DNA of 64,000 nt from Chelydra serpentina (lineage: Eukaryota; Chordata; Testudines; Chelydridae), in the NCBI GenBank assembly GCA_037349315.1, contig JBAIAC010000004.1:31809001-31873000 (forward strand), given 5' to 3'. The stretch's first letter is position 1. Every line of letters begins with the position of its first letter. Shown one piece after another: positions 23,152 through 35,672 of this stretch. A model generated the notes under the pieces. That model saw only the letters and a list, made by a program, of their open reading frames with translations. It did no database searches and had not been told where the DNA came from. The translations under genes and the position numbers were made by a program.

Positions 23152-25585
23152 CAATTCCTTGTGCAGCCCAGCAAACCAGTGACTAAAAAGTACAATCTAG
23201 TTCTGTAATAACATTAGAATAAGTTGCTGTATTTTGGACCAGTCTTCTAGACTTCCGTGCCGAAACAGTGGCTTTTGTATTACTTGAGTGTAGTCTATGG
23301 AACGGCTTCTAAAATAGTGGAAAAGCATCGTCAGTCTTCAAGCAATATTCGTTGCAAGTGGTGCCGTAGTCCAGGACTCTCAAGATTTCCGTATTTTTGG
23401 AGGGGTCCAGCTACACTAAAAAAAGGGAAATCCAAGCACCTCTCTGCACTCTGCATAGATGCTTCATGTCTGTAAGGTGTTTTGTTGGTATAAATTCAAC
23501 CACAATGAAATTTGCAAATTACACCAAGATTGGAGGCCTAGCAAACCTCAGGGAAGGAAGAGACAAACTGGAAAATAATTTGGAGAGATGAGAGCCGTAG
23601 GGGCTATAGGTAACAACAGGAGATTTAGTATTTATATATATATAAAGTCCTACATATAGGGAAGTAAACACAGATATAAAATGAAGTGGTGAGGAGGTGT
23701 TATGAGTGAGCAGCATACCCATCACATTATTGTGAATTTATATTATGAAAAACTGCTGTATTATGAGGGCCTATGTGTATGTGGATCCACCATTGCTGAC
23801 AGGTTCTATTGCATGTATACACTAGACAGATACAAAAGGAAATACAGAGGTTAATGACGGTACTTTGATCTCACAAATGTTATCCAAAAAAGGCAGCTCT
23901 ATCCTTAAAATAAATAGTTAAGCTGTTTCCTGTGGAGGGAGGGGAAAGGTAGCTGCCCTGGAAAATTACCAGGAGAGCACAAGAGGTCAGGTGACTAAGA
24001 GGGGTATAAAATAAAGAAACACACAGGAACAGGGGGCCCAGGGCCAGACAGGGAGAGGAAGTGTGAGGTGAGAGAGACAGCAAATCACAGAAGCTGAGTA
24101 AGGGGCTCCAAGAGAAAGAGGTCACCCAGCAGGTAGGAGTCTCATGGGGTAGAGGGGCCTTGTCCACTTTCCAGAGGCCAGATGGCTCCAAGAATGCTGG
24201 ACAACCCAAGGGACTCAGACCCCAGCCCAAGATTGCCGTGGAGTGGTTAGAAAACTGAAGCAGGGGCATGTAGCTAGTGTTTACTGTTTTCTATGGTCTG
24301 TACTCTCTGATGCTTTGTACATTTAAGTATAAAAATGCACAAAGGTGTTAGACCCTGAGCAAAATGTGAGTGTATGCGTTGATTGATTTACAACTTCTGC
24401 GTGCCCCTGAGAGAGTTGAACTGTAAATCAGAAGTGTCACGTCTTTGAGATGACGTTTGGGAGACGGATGTGTTTAAGTACTTGGGAGTCTGAAGGGTCA
24501 GTGCAGCACCGGGAGGGGCTAGGCAATTGGACAGCGGGTTCCAACACTCAGTGGGGTTGCCAGATAGAAGGTCTGTGCCTATGGACCCCAGGAATTGGGC
24601 AGTGGCTTGACTCCATTCAGGCTCCAGAAGCATAGTACACCTCAAGGACCAAGATCACAGAGGCTTGGATTCCCCTCACAACAGTCCTAGTAGGTGGTCA
24701 GGAAGGGGTGCTCGCTAGGACCTCGGACAGTAGCTAAGACAGTTTTAATAATTTCAGTTGATGGATGATGTGCATCACAATATCAGAGGGTCACTGTACC
24801 AGTAGTGAATAGCTTGGTATTCTTACTGGCTCAAAGAACATGCATATTGTATGCTTCAGTTTACAAAGCATAGTATATGTTGTGCTCAGAGAACAACAAA
24901 ATCTAAAAGATGTGCAGCTTTTAGTAGGTGTACCACATTTTCATATGAACAAACTAGTTCTTCTCCCTGTATCATTGCTGAATAAAAGTCTTCAGCGAGC
25001 TTATCAGAGCTGACTTAGAAAAGAACATTTCCAGAACAAGAGTTTTTAAGAGATTACTTTAACTTCACATGTAACCAGCTCTTGAAAGATTTTAAAAATA
25101 ATTATTATCATCACTGAATACATATTAGCTTCCAGCATTCTGTTGGACAGACACACATCACTGAGGTTTAGAAAAGAGTTTGCTTAAGTAATTTAGGTTT
25201 GTGAAAATGTCATCTTGGTGAATCCAATGTAGAAATACTGTATATACATACGCCTTTTCATGAGATTTGGTCACTTGAACTATTTTCCCTCAGTTAACCC
25301 CAATTAACTCAATAACTTAATTTAAAATGTAGCTTTACAGAAGAAATGTGACTAATTACTTTTATGATTCCCCTAGTGAACAGGAAATTATTGCAACATA
25401 AATGATCATAAGCCTCCTTGGGATCACTAGCAAAACTCCATTGACTTCAGTGATTGATTTAAATTGGATCAGAATCAGGCCCAATGTATCTGAACAACTG
25501 TTGCACCCACTTAACAACTGCAGTGAAAAAAGACCCTGAAATTGATGACCAGAAGTCCCAGAAGAAAAAAACCAGTATCAATAAG
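23152..25585. other. Intergenic; possible decayed LTR sequence at 23930-24300
   Basis: No gene is seen. The part from 23930 to about 24300 is purine-rich with a TATA-like GGTATAAAATAAAG and could be an LTR fragment, but I cannot find its ends. The motif CTCCATTGACTTCAGTGATT at 25436-25455 belongs to an ancient repeat scattered in the window. Confidence 0.3.
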
Positions 25586-26354
25586 TAAGGCCTTACCAAA
25601 TTCACGGCCATGAAAAACACGTCCCAGACCATGAAATCTGGTCTCCCCCTGTGAAATCTGGTCTTTAGTATGCTTTTACTGTATAGTATACAGATTTCAG
25701 GGGGAGACCAGTGTTTCTCAAATTGGGGGTCCTGACCCAAAAGGGAGTTTGCAGTGGGGGGTCACAAGGTTATCTTAGGGTGGTTGAGGAATTGCCACCC
25801 TTATTTCTGCACTGGTGCCTTCAGAGATGGGTAGCCAGACAGCAGTGGCTTTTGGTCAGGTGCCCAGCTCTGAAGGCAGCGCTCCGCCAGCAGCAGCACA
25901 GAAGTAAGGCTGTCAATGTCATACCATGCCATCCTTACTTCTGCACTGCTGCCTTCAGAGCTGGGTGGCTGGAGAGTGGCGGCTGCTGACTGAGCGCCCA
26001 GCTCTGCATGCAACAGTGCGGAAGTAAGGGTGGCAACACCATACCATGCCATCCTTCTGCGCTGCTGCTGGCGGTGGCTCTGCCTTCAGAGCTGGGCTCC
26101 TGGCCAGCAGCCACCGCTCTTCACCGCTCTCCAGCTCTGAAGGCAGCACCATAGCAGAAGTTAAGGTAGCAGTTCCACAACACCCCCTACAATAACCTTG
26201 CGACCACCCACAACTCCTTTTGGGGTCAGGATTCCTACAATTACAACACCCTGAAATTTCACATTTACATAGCTGAAATCATGACATTTACGATTTTAAA
26301 AATCCAATGACCATGAAATTGACCAAAATAGACCATGAATTTCGTAGGGCCCTA
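25586..26354. mobile_element. hAT non-autonomous element with exact 8-bp duplication
   Basis: TCAATAAG stands at 25578-25585 and 26355-26362. The ends are inverted (TAAGGCCTTACCAAATTCAC against the complement of GAATTTCGTAGGGCCCTA). The interior has its own inverted blocks (GGGGTCCTGACCCAAAAGGG near 25727 and its inverse near 26217) and several CTTCAGAGCTGGG / CCCAGCTCTGAAGGC pairs, so the RNA would fold extensively. No transposase ORF. Confidence 0.8.
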
Positions 26355-26699
26355 TCAATAAGGCAGGGTGCTGCCCTCTGTGCAAATCTTCTGCCCCCTC
26401 CTGTTCTTCTATTAATCAGAAATGTATCTGCTTCTTCAATTATCTTCAAGACACTGTCTATGATTGTTCTTCCCAATCAACCGAAAAATTGCTGGCAACA
26501 AAACAATATGAACATTTTAATCTTTAAAATTTAACTTTATTTTTGCAAAATATGGCTGCAGCTTCAGCAAATGCATAGTAGAAAATCCGATTTCTAGCTA
26601 AAAGGGATTAGCATTCTGCCAACTGATCCAGGAAGAGACATGCACAATAATTCTTTCAAGACAGTCTTGATGTCTCTGTTAATACCACATTAACAGGGC

Positions 26700-28676
26700 A
26701 AGTCAAGTGTAAAAGTATAATTAGGCAGGCCAAAAAAGAATTTGAAGAGCAACTAGCCAAAGAGTCAAAATGTAAAAGCAAAAATTTTTTAAGTACATCA
26801 GAAGCAGGAAGCCTGCTAAATAATCATTGGGGCACTGGACTATTGAGGTGCTAAAGGAACACTAAAGGAAGACAAGGCCATTGCAGACAAGCTAAGTGAA
26901 TTCTTTGCATTGTTCTTCTCTGCAGAGGATGTGAGGGAGATTTCCACACCTAAGCCTTTCTTTTTAGGTGACAAATCTGAGGAACTGTCCCAGACTGAGG
27001 TATCATTACAGGAGGTTTTTGAACAAACTGATAAACTAAACAGTAAAAAGTCACCAGGACCAGATGGCATTCACCCAAAAGTTCTGAAGGAACTCAAATA
27101 TGAAATTGCAGAACTAGTAACTGTGATATGTAACCTATCATTTATATCAGCTTCTGTACCAGATGACTGGAGGATAGCTGATGTGACACCAATTTTTAAA
27201 AAAGAGGCATCCTGGCAATTACAGGACAGTAAGCCTTACTTCAGTGCCAGGCAAATTGGTTGAAACTATAGTAAAGAACAGAATTATCAGACATATATAT
27301 GAACACAATTTGTTGGGGATGAGTCAACATGGTTTTTGTAAAGGGAAATTATGCCTCACTAATCCATTAGATTTCTTTGAGGGAGTCAACAAACATGGGG
27401 ACAAGGGTAAACTAGTGGATATAGTGTACTTATACTTTCAGAAAACCTTTGACAAGGTCCCTCACCAAAGGCTCTTAAGAAAAGTAAGCAGTCATGGGAT
27501 CAGAGGGAGAGTCCTCTCATGGATCAGTAGCTGGTTAAAAGACAGGAAACAAAGGGTAGGAATAAATGGTCAGTTTTCAGAATGGAGAGAGGTAAATAGT
27601 GGTGTCCCCCAGGGTCTGTCTTGGGACCAGTGCTGTTCAACATATTCATAAATTATCTGGGAAAAGGGGTAAACCGTGAGGTAGCAAAATTTGAAGACAA
27701 TACAAAATTGCTCATGAAAGTTAAGTCCAAAGCAGACTGCAAAGAGTTACAAAGGGATCTCAAAACTGGATGACTGGGCAACAAAATGACAAATGAAATT
27801 CAATGTTGATAAATGCAAAGGAATGCACACTGGAAAACATAATCTCAATTATACATACTAAGTGATGGGGTCTAAATTAGCTATTACCACTCAAGAAAGA
27901 GATTTTGGAGTCATTGTGGCTAGTTCTCTGAAAACATCCACTCAATTAAAAAGCAATTCAAAAAGCAAACAGAATGTTAGGAACCATTAGGAAAAGGATA
28001 GATCATAAGACAGGAAATATCATAATGCCTCTATATAATCTATGGTACATCCACATCTTGAATATTGTGTGCAGATGTGGTCACCCCATGTAAAAAAAGA
28101 TATATTGGAATTGGAAAAGGTACAGAGAAGAGCAACAAAAAAGATTAGGGGTATGGAACAGAGGAGAGATTAAAAAGACTGAGAGTTTTCATCTTGGAAA
28201 AGAGACAACTAAGGGGAGATATGCTGGAGGTCTATACAATCTTGACTGACGTGAACAAAGTGAATGAATGTTATTTACTCCTCATAACACAAGAAATAGG
28301 GGTCACCCAATGAAATTAGCAGACAAAAGGAAGTACTTCTTCACACAACGCACAGTAAACCTCTGAAACTCTTTGCCTGGGGATGTTGTGAAGGCCAAAA
28401 CTATAATAGGGTTCAAAAAAGAACTAGATAAGTTCTTGTAGGATACATCCATCAATGGCTATTAGCCAGGATGGACAGGGATGCAACACCAAGCTCTCTC
28501 TGAGTGTCCCTAGCCTCTGTTTGTGAGAAGCTGGGAGTGTACGACAGGGGATGGATCACTTGCCTGTTCTGTTCTTTCCCTCTAAAGCATTTGGCAATGG
28601 CCACTGTCAGAAGACAGGATACTGGGTTAGATGGACCATTGATTTGACCCAATATGGCCATTCTTATCTTATGTTC
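26700..28676 (+). mobile_element. CR1-clade LINE, degenerate
   Basis: A plus-strand RT read in pieces: KSPGPDGIHPKVLKELKYEI, DWRIADVTPIFKK, QHGFCKGKLCLTNPLDFFEG, KTFDKVPHQRLLRKV, SGVPQGL, and a C-terminal stretch before the 3' tail ending CCATTCTTATCTTATGTTC. Frameshifts and stops break it throughout. It belongs to the same subfamily as 428-1112. Confidence 0.85.
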
Positions 28677-28683
28677 TTTCTTA

Positions 28684-28742
28684 CTATTTGTATCACAGTA
28701 GCCCCTAGACATCTTAGCTGAGACTGAGGCCCCATAATGCTA
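28684..28742 (-). mobile_element. L2-like 3'-end fragment
   Basis: The complement reads GGGGCTACTGTGATACAAATAG, a degraded version of the ATACAAATAAT-type L2 tail seen at 29938-30080 on the plus strand. Confidence 0.4.
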
Positions 28743-28779
28743 GGAATTATTTAAAAGCAATTTAACTAGCATCTCAGAG

Positions 28780-30080
28780 ATCTACCTCTTTGCTCCAGAC
28801 CTGTCTCCTTTTGTCCAAACAAAAATCTTAGCCTGTCTCTCTGACATCTCTTTATTGATGTCCTATCTGTTGGCTCAAACTCCATATGGGTTAAAACAGA
28901 GCTCTTAATACTCACCCCCCGCCCAAGTCCTCCTTTCTTGATCACTGTGGACAATGCCGCTGCCTGTTAGTCAAGCCCATAACCTGGGCATCATCTGTGA
29001 CTCGGACCTCTCTCTAGGTCCTCACTATCCAGACTATGTCTAAAACTTAGACAATTCTTTTTGCACAGCATCTTTCAGATCTAAAATTCTCCTGCCAACT
29101 TTCATCATCTCAGTTGTGATTACTGCACCATCCTTCTCTCTGGCCTCGACAAATGCAATCTTGTGTCCGTTCAGAATTCTACTGCGAAGATCATTTTCCT
29201 TGTCACCCCTCTTTACATCAGTAGTGGGCAACCTGCGGCCCATGGGCTGCACGTGGCTCGTTAGGGTAATCCGCTGGTGGGCTGCTAGACAGTTTGTTTA
29301 CACTGACCATCCACAGGCACGGCCGCCCGCAGGTCCCAGTTGCCACGGTTCCATTGGCCAGGATTGGCGAATCGCGGCCACTGGGAGCTGCGGGCGACTA
29401 TGCCTGTGGGTGGTTAATGTAAACAAACTGTCTCGCGGCCCGCCAAGCAGATTACCCTCACATGTGGCCCACAGGCTGCAGGTTGCCCACCTCTGCTTTA
29501 CATCCTTCTACTGGCTCCCCTTTTCTTAATTTTAAAGGCCCTTCACAGTCTATCCCCACTATACCTATCGTCTTTCATTCCCTACTTAGATGTTGATTCT
29601 TGCCTCTGATGAGGCCATGACATCAGTCTCCATTGCCCTTTTGTTATATTTTCAAACAAGCACCTTCATATTTTCTCCCATGCTGCCCCTCATGCTTTGG
29701 AGGAGCTCCCTATAAACATTCACAAAACTTACTCATTACCCTTCTTCAAAACTCAATTTTTGTGATGTCTACAAAAAATGTGACAATCGTTAAGCTGCTG
29801 GTGTGCTGAGACCACTACTTATGCTGACAAGTATCGTCTCATGATTTCTCGAGTTTTCTTGTACTCCCTTGTTTGTCTGTATGTATCCTTCTATTTGTAC
29901 TCCCTTGTTTTTCTGTATGTATCCATCTGGTGTTATATTTAGATTGTAAGCTTTTGGGGGCAGGGGCCATTTTTTGTTCTGTGTTTGTACAGCACCCAGC
30001 ACAATGGGGTTCTTGTCCAGGACGAGGGTTCTTAGGCATGGTGGTAATACAAATAATGCATAATAATAACAATAACAATA
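28780..30080 (+). mobile_element. L2-like LINE, late RT and 3' end, interrupted
   Basis: The plus-strand reading gives NLGIICDSDLSL near 28980, then DYCTILLSGLDKCNLVSVQN (from 29120), matching the LGVxxDSxLSL and DYCNxLLxGLpxxxLxxVQN blocks of L2-type RT. The 3' end has GATTGTAAGCTTTTGGGGGC, TTTGTACAGCACCCAGCAC and an AAT-rich tail to 30080. A hAT MITE interrupts it at 29219-29495. Confidence 0.65.
29219..29495. mobile_element. hAT MITE, long palindrome, exact 8-bp duplication
   Basis: CTTTACAT at 29211-29218 and 29496-29503. The 277-bp element is close to one palindrome: CAGTAGTGGGCAACCTGCGG opposes the complement of CTGCAGGTTGCCCACCTCTG, and ACAGTTTGTTTACACTGACC opposes the complement of GGTTAATGTAAACAAACTGT. 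Confidence 0.85.
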
Positions 30081-30168
30081 TTTGCAACCTACTTTCATCG
30101 CAACATCATCTCTCCCCACCTGCACTAACATAAAATAAATGCATGCAGGAAAAGTACTGCATTTTTTA

Positions 30169-30463
30169 GGGTACGTCTATACTTACGCGTCTGTCGAACG
30201 CGTCGGATCGATGTTCTGGGTTCGATTTATCGCGTCTTGTCAAGACGCGATAAATCGAACCAGGAAGTGCTCCGTTGTCGACGCTGGTACTCCAGCTCGA
30301 CGAACGGAGTAGGCGGAGTCGACGGGGGAGCCTGCGCGCCGCGTGTGGACCCCGGGTAAGTGCTTTTTCATTCGAACTAAGGTACTGCGACTTCAGCTAC
30401 GTTATTCACGTAGCTGAAGTTGCGTACCTTAGTTCGATAGGGGGGGGTAGTGTAGACCTAGCC
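30169..30463. mobile_element. Harbinger-like MITE with 3-bp TTA duplication
   Basis: TTA at 30166-30168 and 30464-30466. The ends are GGGTACGTCTATAC and the complement of GTGTAGACCTAGCC. Inside are two strong hairpins: TCGATTTATCGCGTCTTG with its inverse (centre about 30240), and AAGGTACTGCGACTTCAGCT with its inverse (centre about 30404). CpGs are unusually well kept for a repeat. 46006-46304 is an inverted second copy. Confidence 0.7.
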
Positions 30464-30466
30464 TTA

Positions 30467-31683
30467 GTCAGCCTTAAAAGCTACTTTTATCCCTGCTCGC
30501 CTGTCTAACTGCTGTTAAAATTCTCTTCGTCAAATCACTGTAGATCATGTCTTGTGGCTCACTGTTCTGTACATTTGTATTGTACAGATCTAATTTCCCC
30601 CACCTAGATGGATAAATTGGCTTTAAGTGATGAGCTCTGGTTTAGTGCCAATGGGTGAAAACTGCCTAGAAGAATATTGTTATTGCTTGTTGCTTTTGTA
30701 GATAATTCTTTTAAACTTTCTGGGCAAAACACTATTTTTTTCTTCAGTTAATATTTCCAAAAACGAAATCCTTATTTTACTAAGGGTCAAATCCTCCTCT
30801 CACCTCATCACATAGGGAGAATCCAAGGAAGCAGATAGGAAATCTCCAATATTGCTGCACACAATAGGATAAAATGTTCTGGTGAAAAATGGTTTTGGTT
30901 TAACTGAGTTAAAAAAACCTTTGTGACTGCTTGCTGCAGCTGTGAAGTAGGCTTCATATGTCTTTTTTTGCTAAACTCATAAAGTGCACAGGTAAGAAAA
31001 GACTTGCTGTGCATGCATGCATGACTAACTTATCTGCATAATAAAGTGTAGTGCAGTGTGCACAGTCTATCAGTAAAGATGCTAAGGGGTTGAAGGTAGG
31101 CTGCTGCACACTTTCTAAGCTGTGCTGGAGGGAGTCCCACTATGCTAAACCCGCAAAGAGGTGTAGTTCCCACATTTCACAGGGAAGAGGTTCTCTGCAC
31201 CTCCTAAAATGTGTGGATGGGGTGTTCCTCTGGGGTCCAGCCAAGTAATTCCAAATAAAAGACTTTACAGATGGTATTGTCAATTGTATGCAAACTGGAA
31301 GAGTTTCAAAGTACTGAAGAATGAAGCTCAGCACTATGAGTCAGTTCCTTAGTGGGCACAAATCAGCATAACTCCGCTGGCTTCAATGAAGGTGCTCGAA
31401 TTTACATCTGCTGAGGATCTGGCATTTAATGTCTTTTTTCCCTTTTAAAAGAAACCCTAGGCAAGTACATACAAATAAACCACATTATTGAAAGAACATT
31501 GATTCTGAACCACTAAGCACTCAGAAGTTAGACATTCTCAGCTAAAGTTTGAAGCACAAGATTTGGATGTTTATATTATGAATAAAAACTGGACACAAAG
31601 GATCAGAAACCAGTTCTACATATGGCTGAAATAAAAGGGCTTAATGATTCTGAATCCTAGGAGAGATTGAGCCTTATCTTTTC
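30467..31683. other. Intergenic, no gene seen
   Basis: No supported ORF or repeat. At 31366-31422 the words ATAACTCCGCTGGCTTCAAT and GGATCTGGCA look like the ancient repeat also seen near 25440 and 33750. Confidence 0.5.
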
Positions 31684-33600
31684 ATAGAATCATAGAATAT
31701 CAGGGTTAGAAGGGACCTCAGGAGGTCATCCAATCCCCTGCTCAAAGCGGGACCCAATCCCCAACTAAATCATCCCAGCCAGGGCTTTGTCAAGCCTGAC
31801 CTTAAAAACCTCTAAGGAAGGAGATTCCACCACCTCCCTAGGTAACCCATTCCAGTGCTTCACCACCCTACTAGTGAAATAGTATTTCCTAATATCTAAC
31901 CTAAACTTCCCCCACTGCAACTTGAGACCATTACTCCTTGTTATATCATCTGGCACAACTGAGAACAGTCTAGATCAGTGGTTCCCAAACTTTACCAGCC
32001 CGGGAACCTCTTTCACTAAAATGTCAAGTCTCGCGAACCCCCTCCTAAAAATGAACATTTCCAGGGATTTTCTCCTTTATCTGAGTATAAATTAGAAAAG
32101 TGCTCTTGGAAATATAACATTGTTTTTTATGATGTGCTTATTACACACTATGTATTATTAATTATTATTTATCATGACAGTATCTTTATTACATTATGAA
32201 AACGGCAACACTCTTCCAAGATCTCACTTCCATCGCTTGTATCACTTTGAATAAGCCTGTTATAAGACAAGGCTCCTAGGTTTCATCAAGGAGTATCAGA
32301 TGTGAAACAGCATGCAGGGATTTAAAAAGACAACTCAAATCAAGAATCTCTCCTACACAAACATTCAGGTCTTGAGCAGTCCAGGCAAACCACGCACGTT
32401 ACAACAAAGCTTAAGCTTGTTCTTCATCATAATTTTAAAAACAGTACTAGCTGCCTGTTTCATTTTTAAAAACTGCAAAAAATACCCACCTTCCTTTATA
32501 TTTCTTATAAGGAGTCTTGAAGTTTAAATCTTCTTAGTGGGATCGATATGCTTGCTTTGATCTGCTTAGCTCTTGGAAGTCCAGGGGCTCCAGGCTGCCG
32601 GCCCCGTTCTGCCTGGGGGCCTTAGGGACAGCTCTGTCTGCCATTAGGGAATTTTTTTCCGAGAACCCCCTGTAACATTTCGCGAACCCCCAGGGGTTCA
32701 TGAACCCCAGTTTGGGAACCACTGGTCTAGATCCATCCTCTTTAGAACCCCCATTCAGGTAGTTGAAAGCAGCTATCAAATTCCCCCTCATTCTTCTCTT
32801 CTGCAGACTAAATAATCCCAGTTCCCTCAGCCTCGCCTCATAAATCATGCGCTCCAGCCCCCTAATCATTTTTGTTGCCCTCCACTGGACTCTTTCCAAT
32901 TTTTCCACATCCTTTTTGTAGTGTGGGGCCCCAAACTGGACACAGTGCTCCAGATGAGGCCTCACCAATGCTGAATAGAGGGAAATGATCACATCCTTCA
33001 ATCTGCTAGCAATGCTCCTACTTATACAGCCCAAAATGCCATTAGCCTTCTTGGCAAGAAGGGCACACTGTTGACTCATATCCAGCTTCTCGTCCACCGT
33101 AGCCCCTCGGTTCTTCTCTGCAGAACGTCTGCCTAGCGACTTGGTCCTTAGTCTGTAGCAGTACATGGGATTCTTCCTTCCTAAGTGTAGGACTCTGCAC
33201 TTGTCCTTGTTGAACCTCATCAGATTTCTTTTGGCCCCTATCCTCCAGCGTATCTACCAGTCCTCCCAGTTTAGTGTCATCTGCAAACTTGCTGAGGGTG
33301 CAATCCACGTCATCCTCCAGATCATTAATAAAGATATTGAACAAAACAGGTCCCAAGACTGAACCTTGGGGCACTCCGCTTGATACCTGCTGCCAACTAG
33401 ACATGGAGCCATTGATCACTACCCATTGAGCCTGATGATCTAGCCAGCTTTCTATCCACCTTATAGTCCATTCATCCAGCCCATACTTCTTTAACTTGCT
33501 GGCAAGAATACTGTGGGAGACCGTATCAAAAGCTTTGCTAAAGTCAAGGAATAACACGTCCATTGCTTTTTTCCTGTTACTCTCTTTTATTGAGAGTAAC
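31684..33600 (-). mobile_element. CR1 LINE split by a hAT element
   Basis: Minus strand; 3' end at the left (ATAGAATCATAGAATATCAG). Two pieces, 31684-31967 and 32725-33600, continue each other across the hAT insertion. The larger piece encodes [40 protein letters not shown], then [16 protein letters not shown] and the late RT. A short deletion/frameshift after VDTLED breaks the frame. It is truncated at the KAMDVLFLD codons. Confidence 0.9.
31976..32724. mobile_element. hAT non-autonomous element with perfect 15-bp ends and 8-bp duplication
   Basis: GTCTAGAT at 31968-31975 and 32725-32732; ends CAGTGGTTCCCAAAC and its exact complement. The host CR1 reads through when the element and one duplication copy are set aside, so the insertion postdates the CR1. 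No transposase ORF is visible. Confidence 0.9.
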
Positions 33601-34304
33601 AGCAAAACATTATTAGAGAACACTAGATTTGTAACTGGTCAACTGGCAGGTTTAGAATAGATTGCAGAACAGAAGGATTCCATTCACAGCAGCTTTATAC
33701 TCCCAAAGTTACCAGGTCAAACTCTGCTCCCAGTGACACTTCTACAACTTCAATGAAGTCAATGGAAGTGAGGAAGGGATTGATAACATAAATACCCAAC
33801 TTAAACTTCTTAGGCTTGCAAGATATTGCTCATTAATTATCAAAAAGATGGGCTAGACTTAAGTAACCAGCCTGCCAAGTGCTGAATTCGACATTGTGAT
33901 GATAAAAACTTGAAACACGGTGAGGAGATTGCACTACAGTATCCTAAGTGATCCAGAGACCTTTTTCAGAACAAATTACATTTAACCAAGAGAAACTGAA
34001 AGCTACTGCATATCCTTTCTTAATAAAATTAGCAGTAAAACTTGTACCGCATGTAAAATATAAGAGAAGATCACTATTTCAATTAAATTAATCATTCTAA
34101 AAAGTCAGAAGGCTAAATATACCCACTAAGTTAAATATGCAGACCCCTGGCAAAGTGGGAATTATGGGCACCAGGCAACGCTAGAACCCGCATAAAGCAG
34201 ACTTTCCTTTATTGGTGCACTGTGCTCTAAATCTAGCAAAACCCAGGAGAGAATCAAGCCCACTCTGTTTAAAGCTGCAAGCCGCCATCATAATATTGAG
34301 AATT
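33601..34304. other. Intergenic, no gene seen
   Basis: AT-rich. AACTTCAATGAAGTCAATGG (33749-33768) again recalls the ancient scattered repeat. Confidence 0.45.
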
Positions 34305-34505
34305 CTTCCCTAGTGGGTCATCTAGTGCTTCCCCCTACATCATGTCAGGAATGATTTAAGGGTCCCTAGGCTGACCCTAAACACCTCTAGTGATGGGGAT
34401 TCCCCAGGATCCTCCAGCAGTTTGTTTCATTATCTAGCTACAAATATAAGAATATTTTATTAATATTTATCCTGAATTTTCTCTGATTCATTCCTTCTTG
34501 TTCCG
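34305..34505 (-). mobile_element. Old CR1 3'-region fragment
   Basis: The plus strand reads GTGGGTCATCTAGTGCTTCC, then CACCTCTAGTGATGGGGATT, the inverse of the CR1 C-terminal/3' UTR region; strongly diverged. Confidence 0.45.
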
Positions 34506-35514
34506 TCCTTGCTGACTAATTAAAGTGATTGGTACCTGTCCTATTTTAAAAGATCCCTTCACCAATAGACAGCTAACATCTCTCCCCAACCTTTTCATGG
34601 ATCACCTTGAAGAAGAATCTCTGGATAAATGCACCATGAAACCAAAGATATACCTGAGATACATCAATGATATTTTCATCCTCCGGACAGGTGACATAAA
34701 CTCCCTCACAGATTTCCACCACAACTTCAACAACCACCACTCACCCATTAAACCCTCTCTGGAACACTCCTACTCTAGCATCAACTTCCTGAACACCATG
34801 ATCAGCTTAGACAATGGAACCCTATGGACAACTATATAAGAAATCCACGGATCACTACACCTACTTTCATAAATCCTGTAACCACCCTAGACACACTAAG
34901 AAATCTGTTATCTACAGCCACGCACTCAGGTACTACAGAATAAGCTCCAAGGAGAAAGTCTGGGATATAAAACTTAATACACTCAAAACCATGTTCTCCA
35001 AAAAAGGACACTCCACCAGAGAAGTGGGGTGCATCATGGAACAAGACACCCAAATACCCCAAGAGAACCTGCATCAATACAGAAATAAAACCCCTCCGAC
35101 CACATACCCCTAGTTGTCAACTACCACCTCACACTGGAACCCATGCTGGCTATCATCAAACAATTATAACCAATGTTCTATGGTGACCCCATCCTGAAAG
35201 CAATCTTTCCTGAACCCCCTCTTCTGGCCTTCAAACAACCCTCCCAACTTCTCCAAATTCATTATCAGAAGCAAGCTCCCCACAGATCAGAACACACCAA
35301 CTCAAAGTGGCACCAGACCCTTCCAGAACCACAGATTCAAAATCTACAGACATATACCTCCATAGCTACAATGATCAACACCCCCCCAACACACCTTCAA
35401 AATCCTTGGGTCCTACACATGCCTATCACAAAATGTGTTGAATCTCATCCAGCACAGTGGATGCCCCAATAACAACTATTTGTGTGAAACCAATCAATCA
35501 CACCGGAAAATTAT

Positions 35515-35672
35515 AAGAACATAAGAACAGCCGTACTGGGTCAGACCAAAGGTCCATTTAGCTCAGCCTTCCGACAGTGGCCAATGCCAGGTGCCCCAGA
35601 GGGAATGGACATAATAGGTAATCATCAAGTAATCCATCCCCTGTCACCCATTCCCAGCTTCTGGCAAACAGA
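35515..35672 (-). mobile_element. CR1-clade LINE 3' end inserted in the Penelope element
   Basis: The plus strand reads AACATAAGAACAGCCGTACT, GGGTCAGACCAAAGGTCCAT, TCCGACAGTGGCCAATGCC, the inverse of the tail at 1050-1112. AAAATTATAA on the left and AAAAGTTATAA on the right may be a target duplication. Confidence 0.75.
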
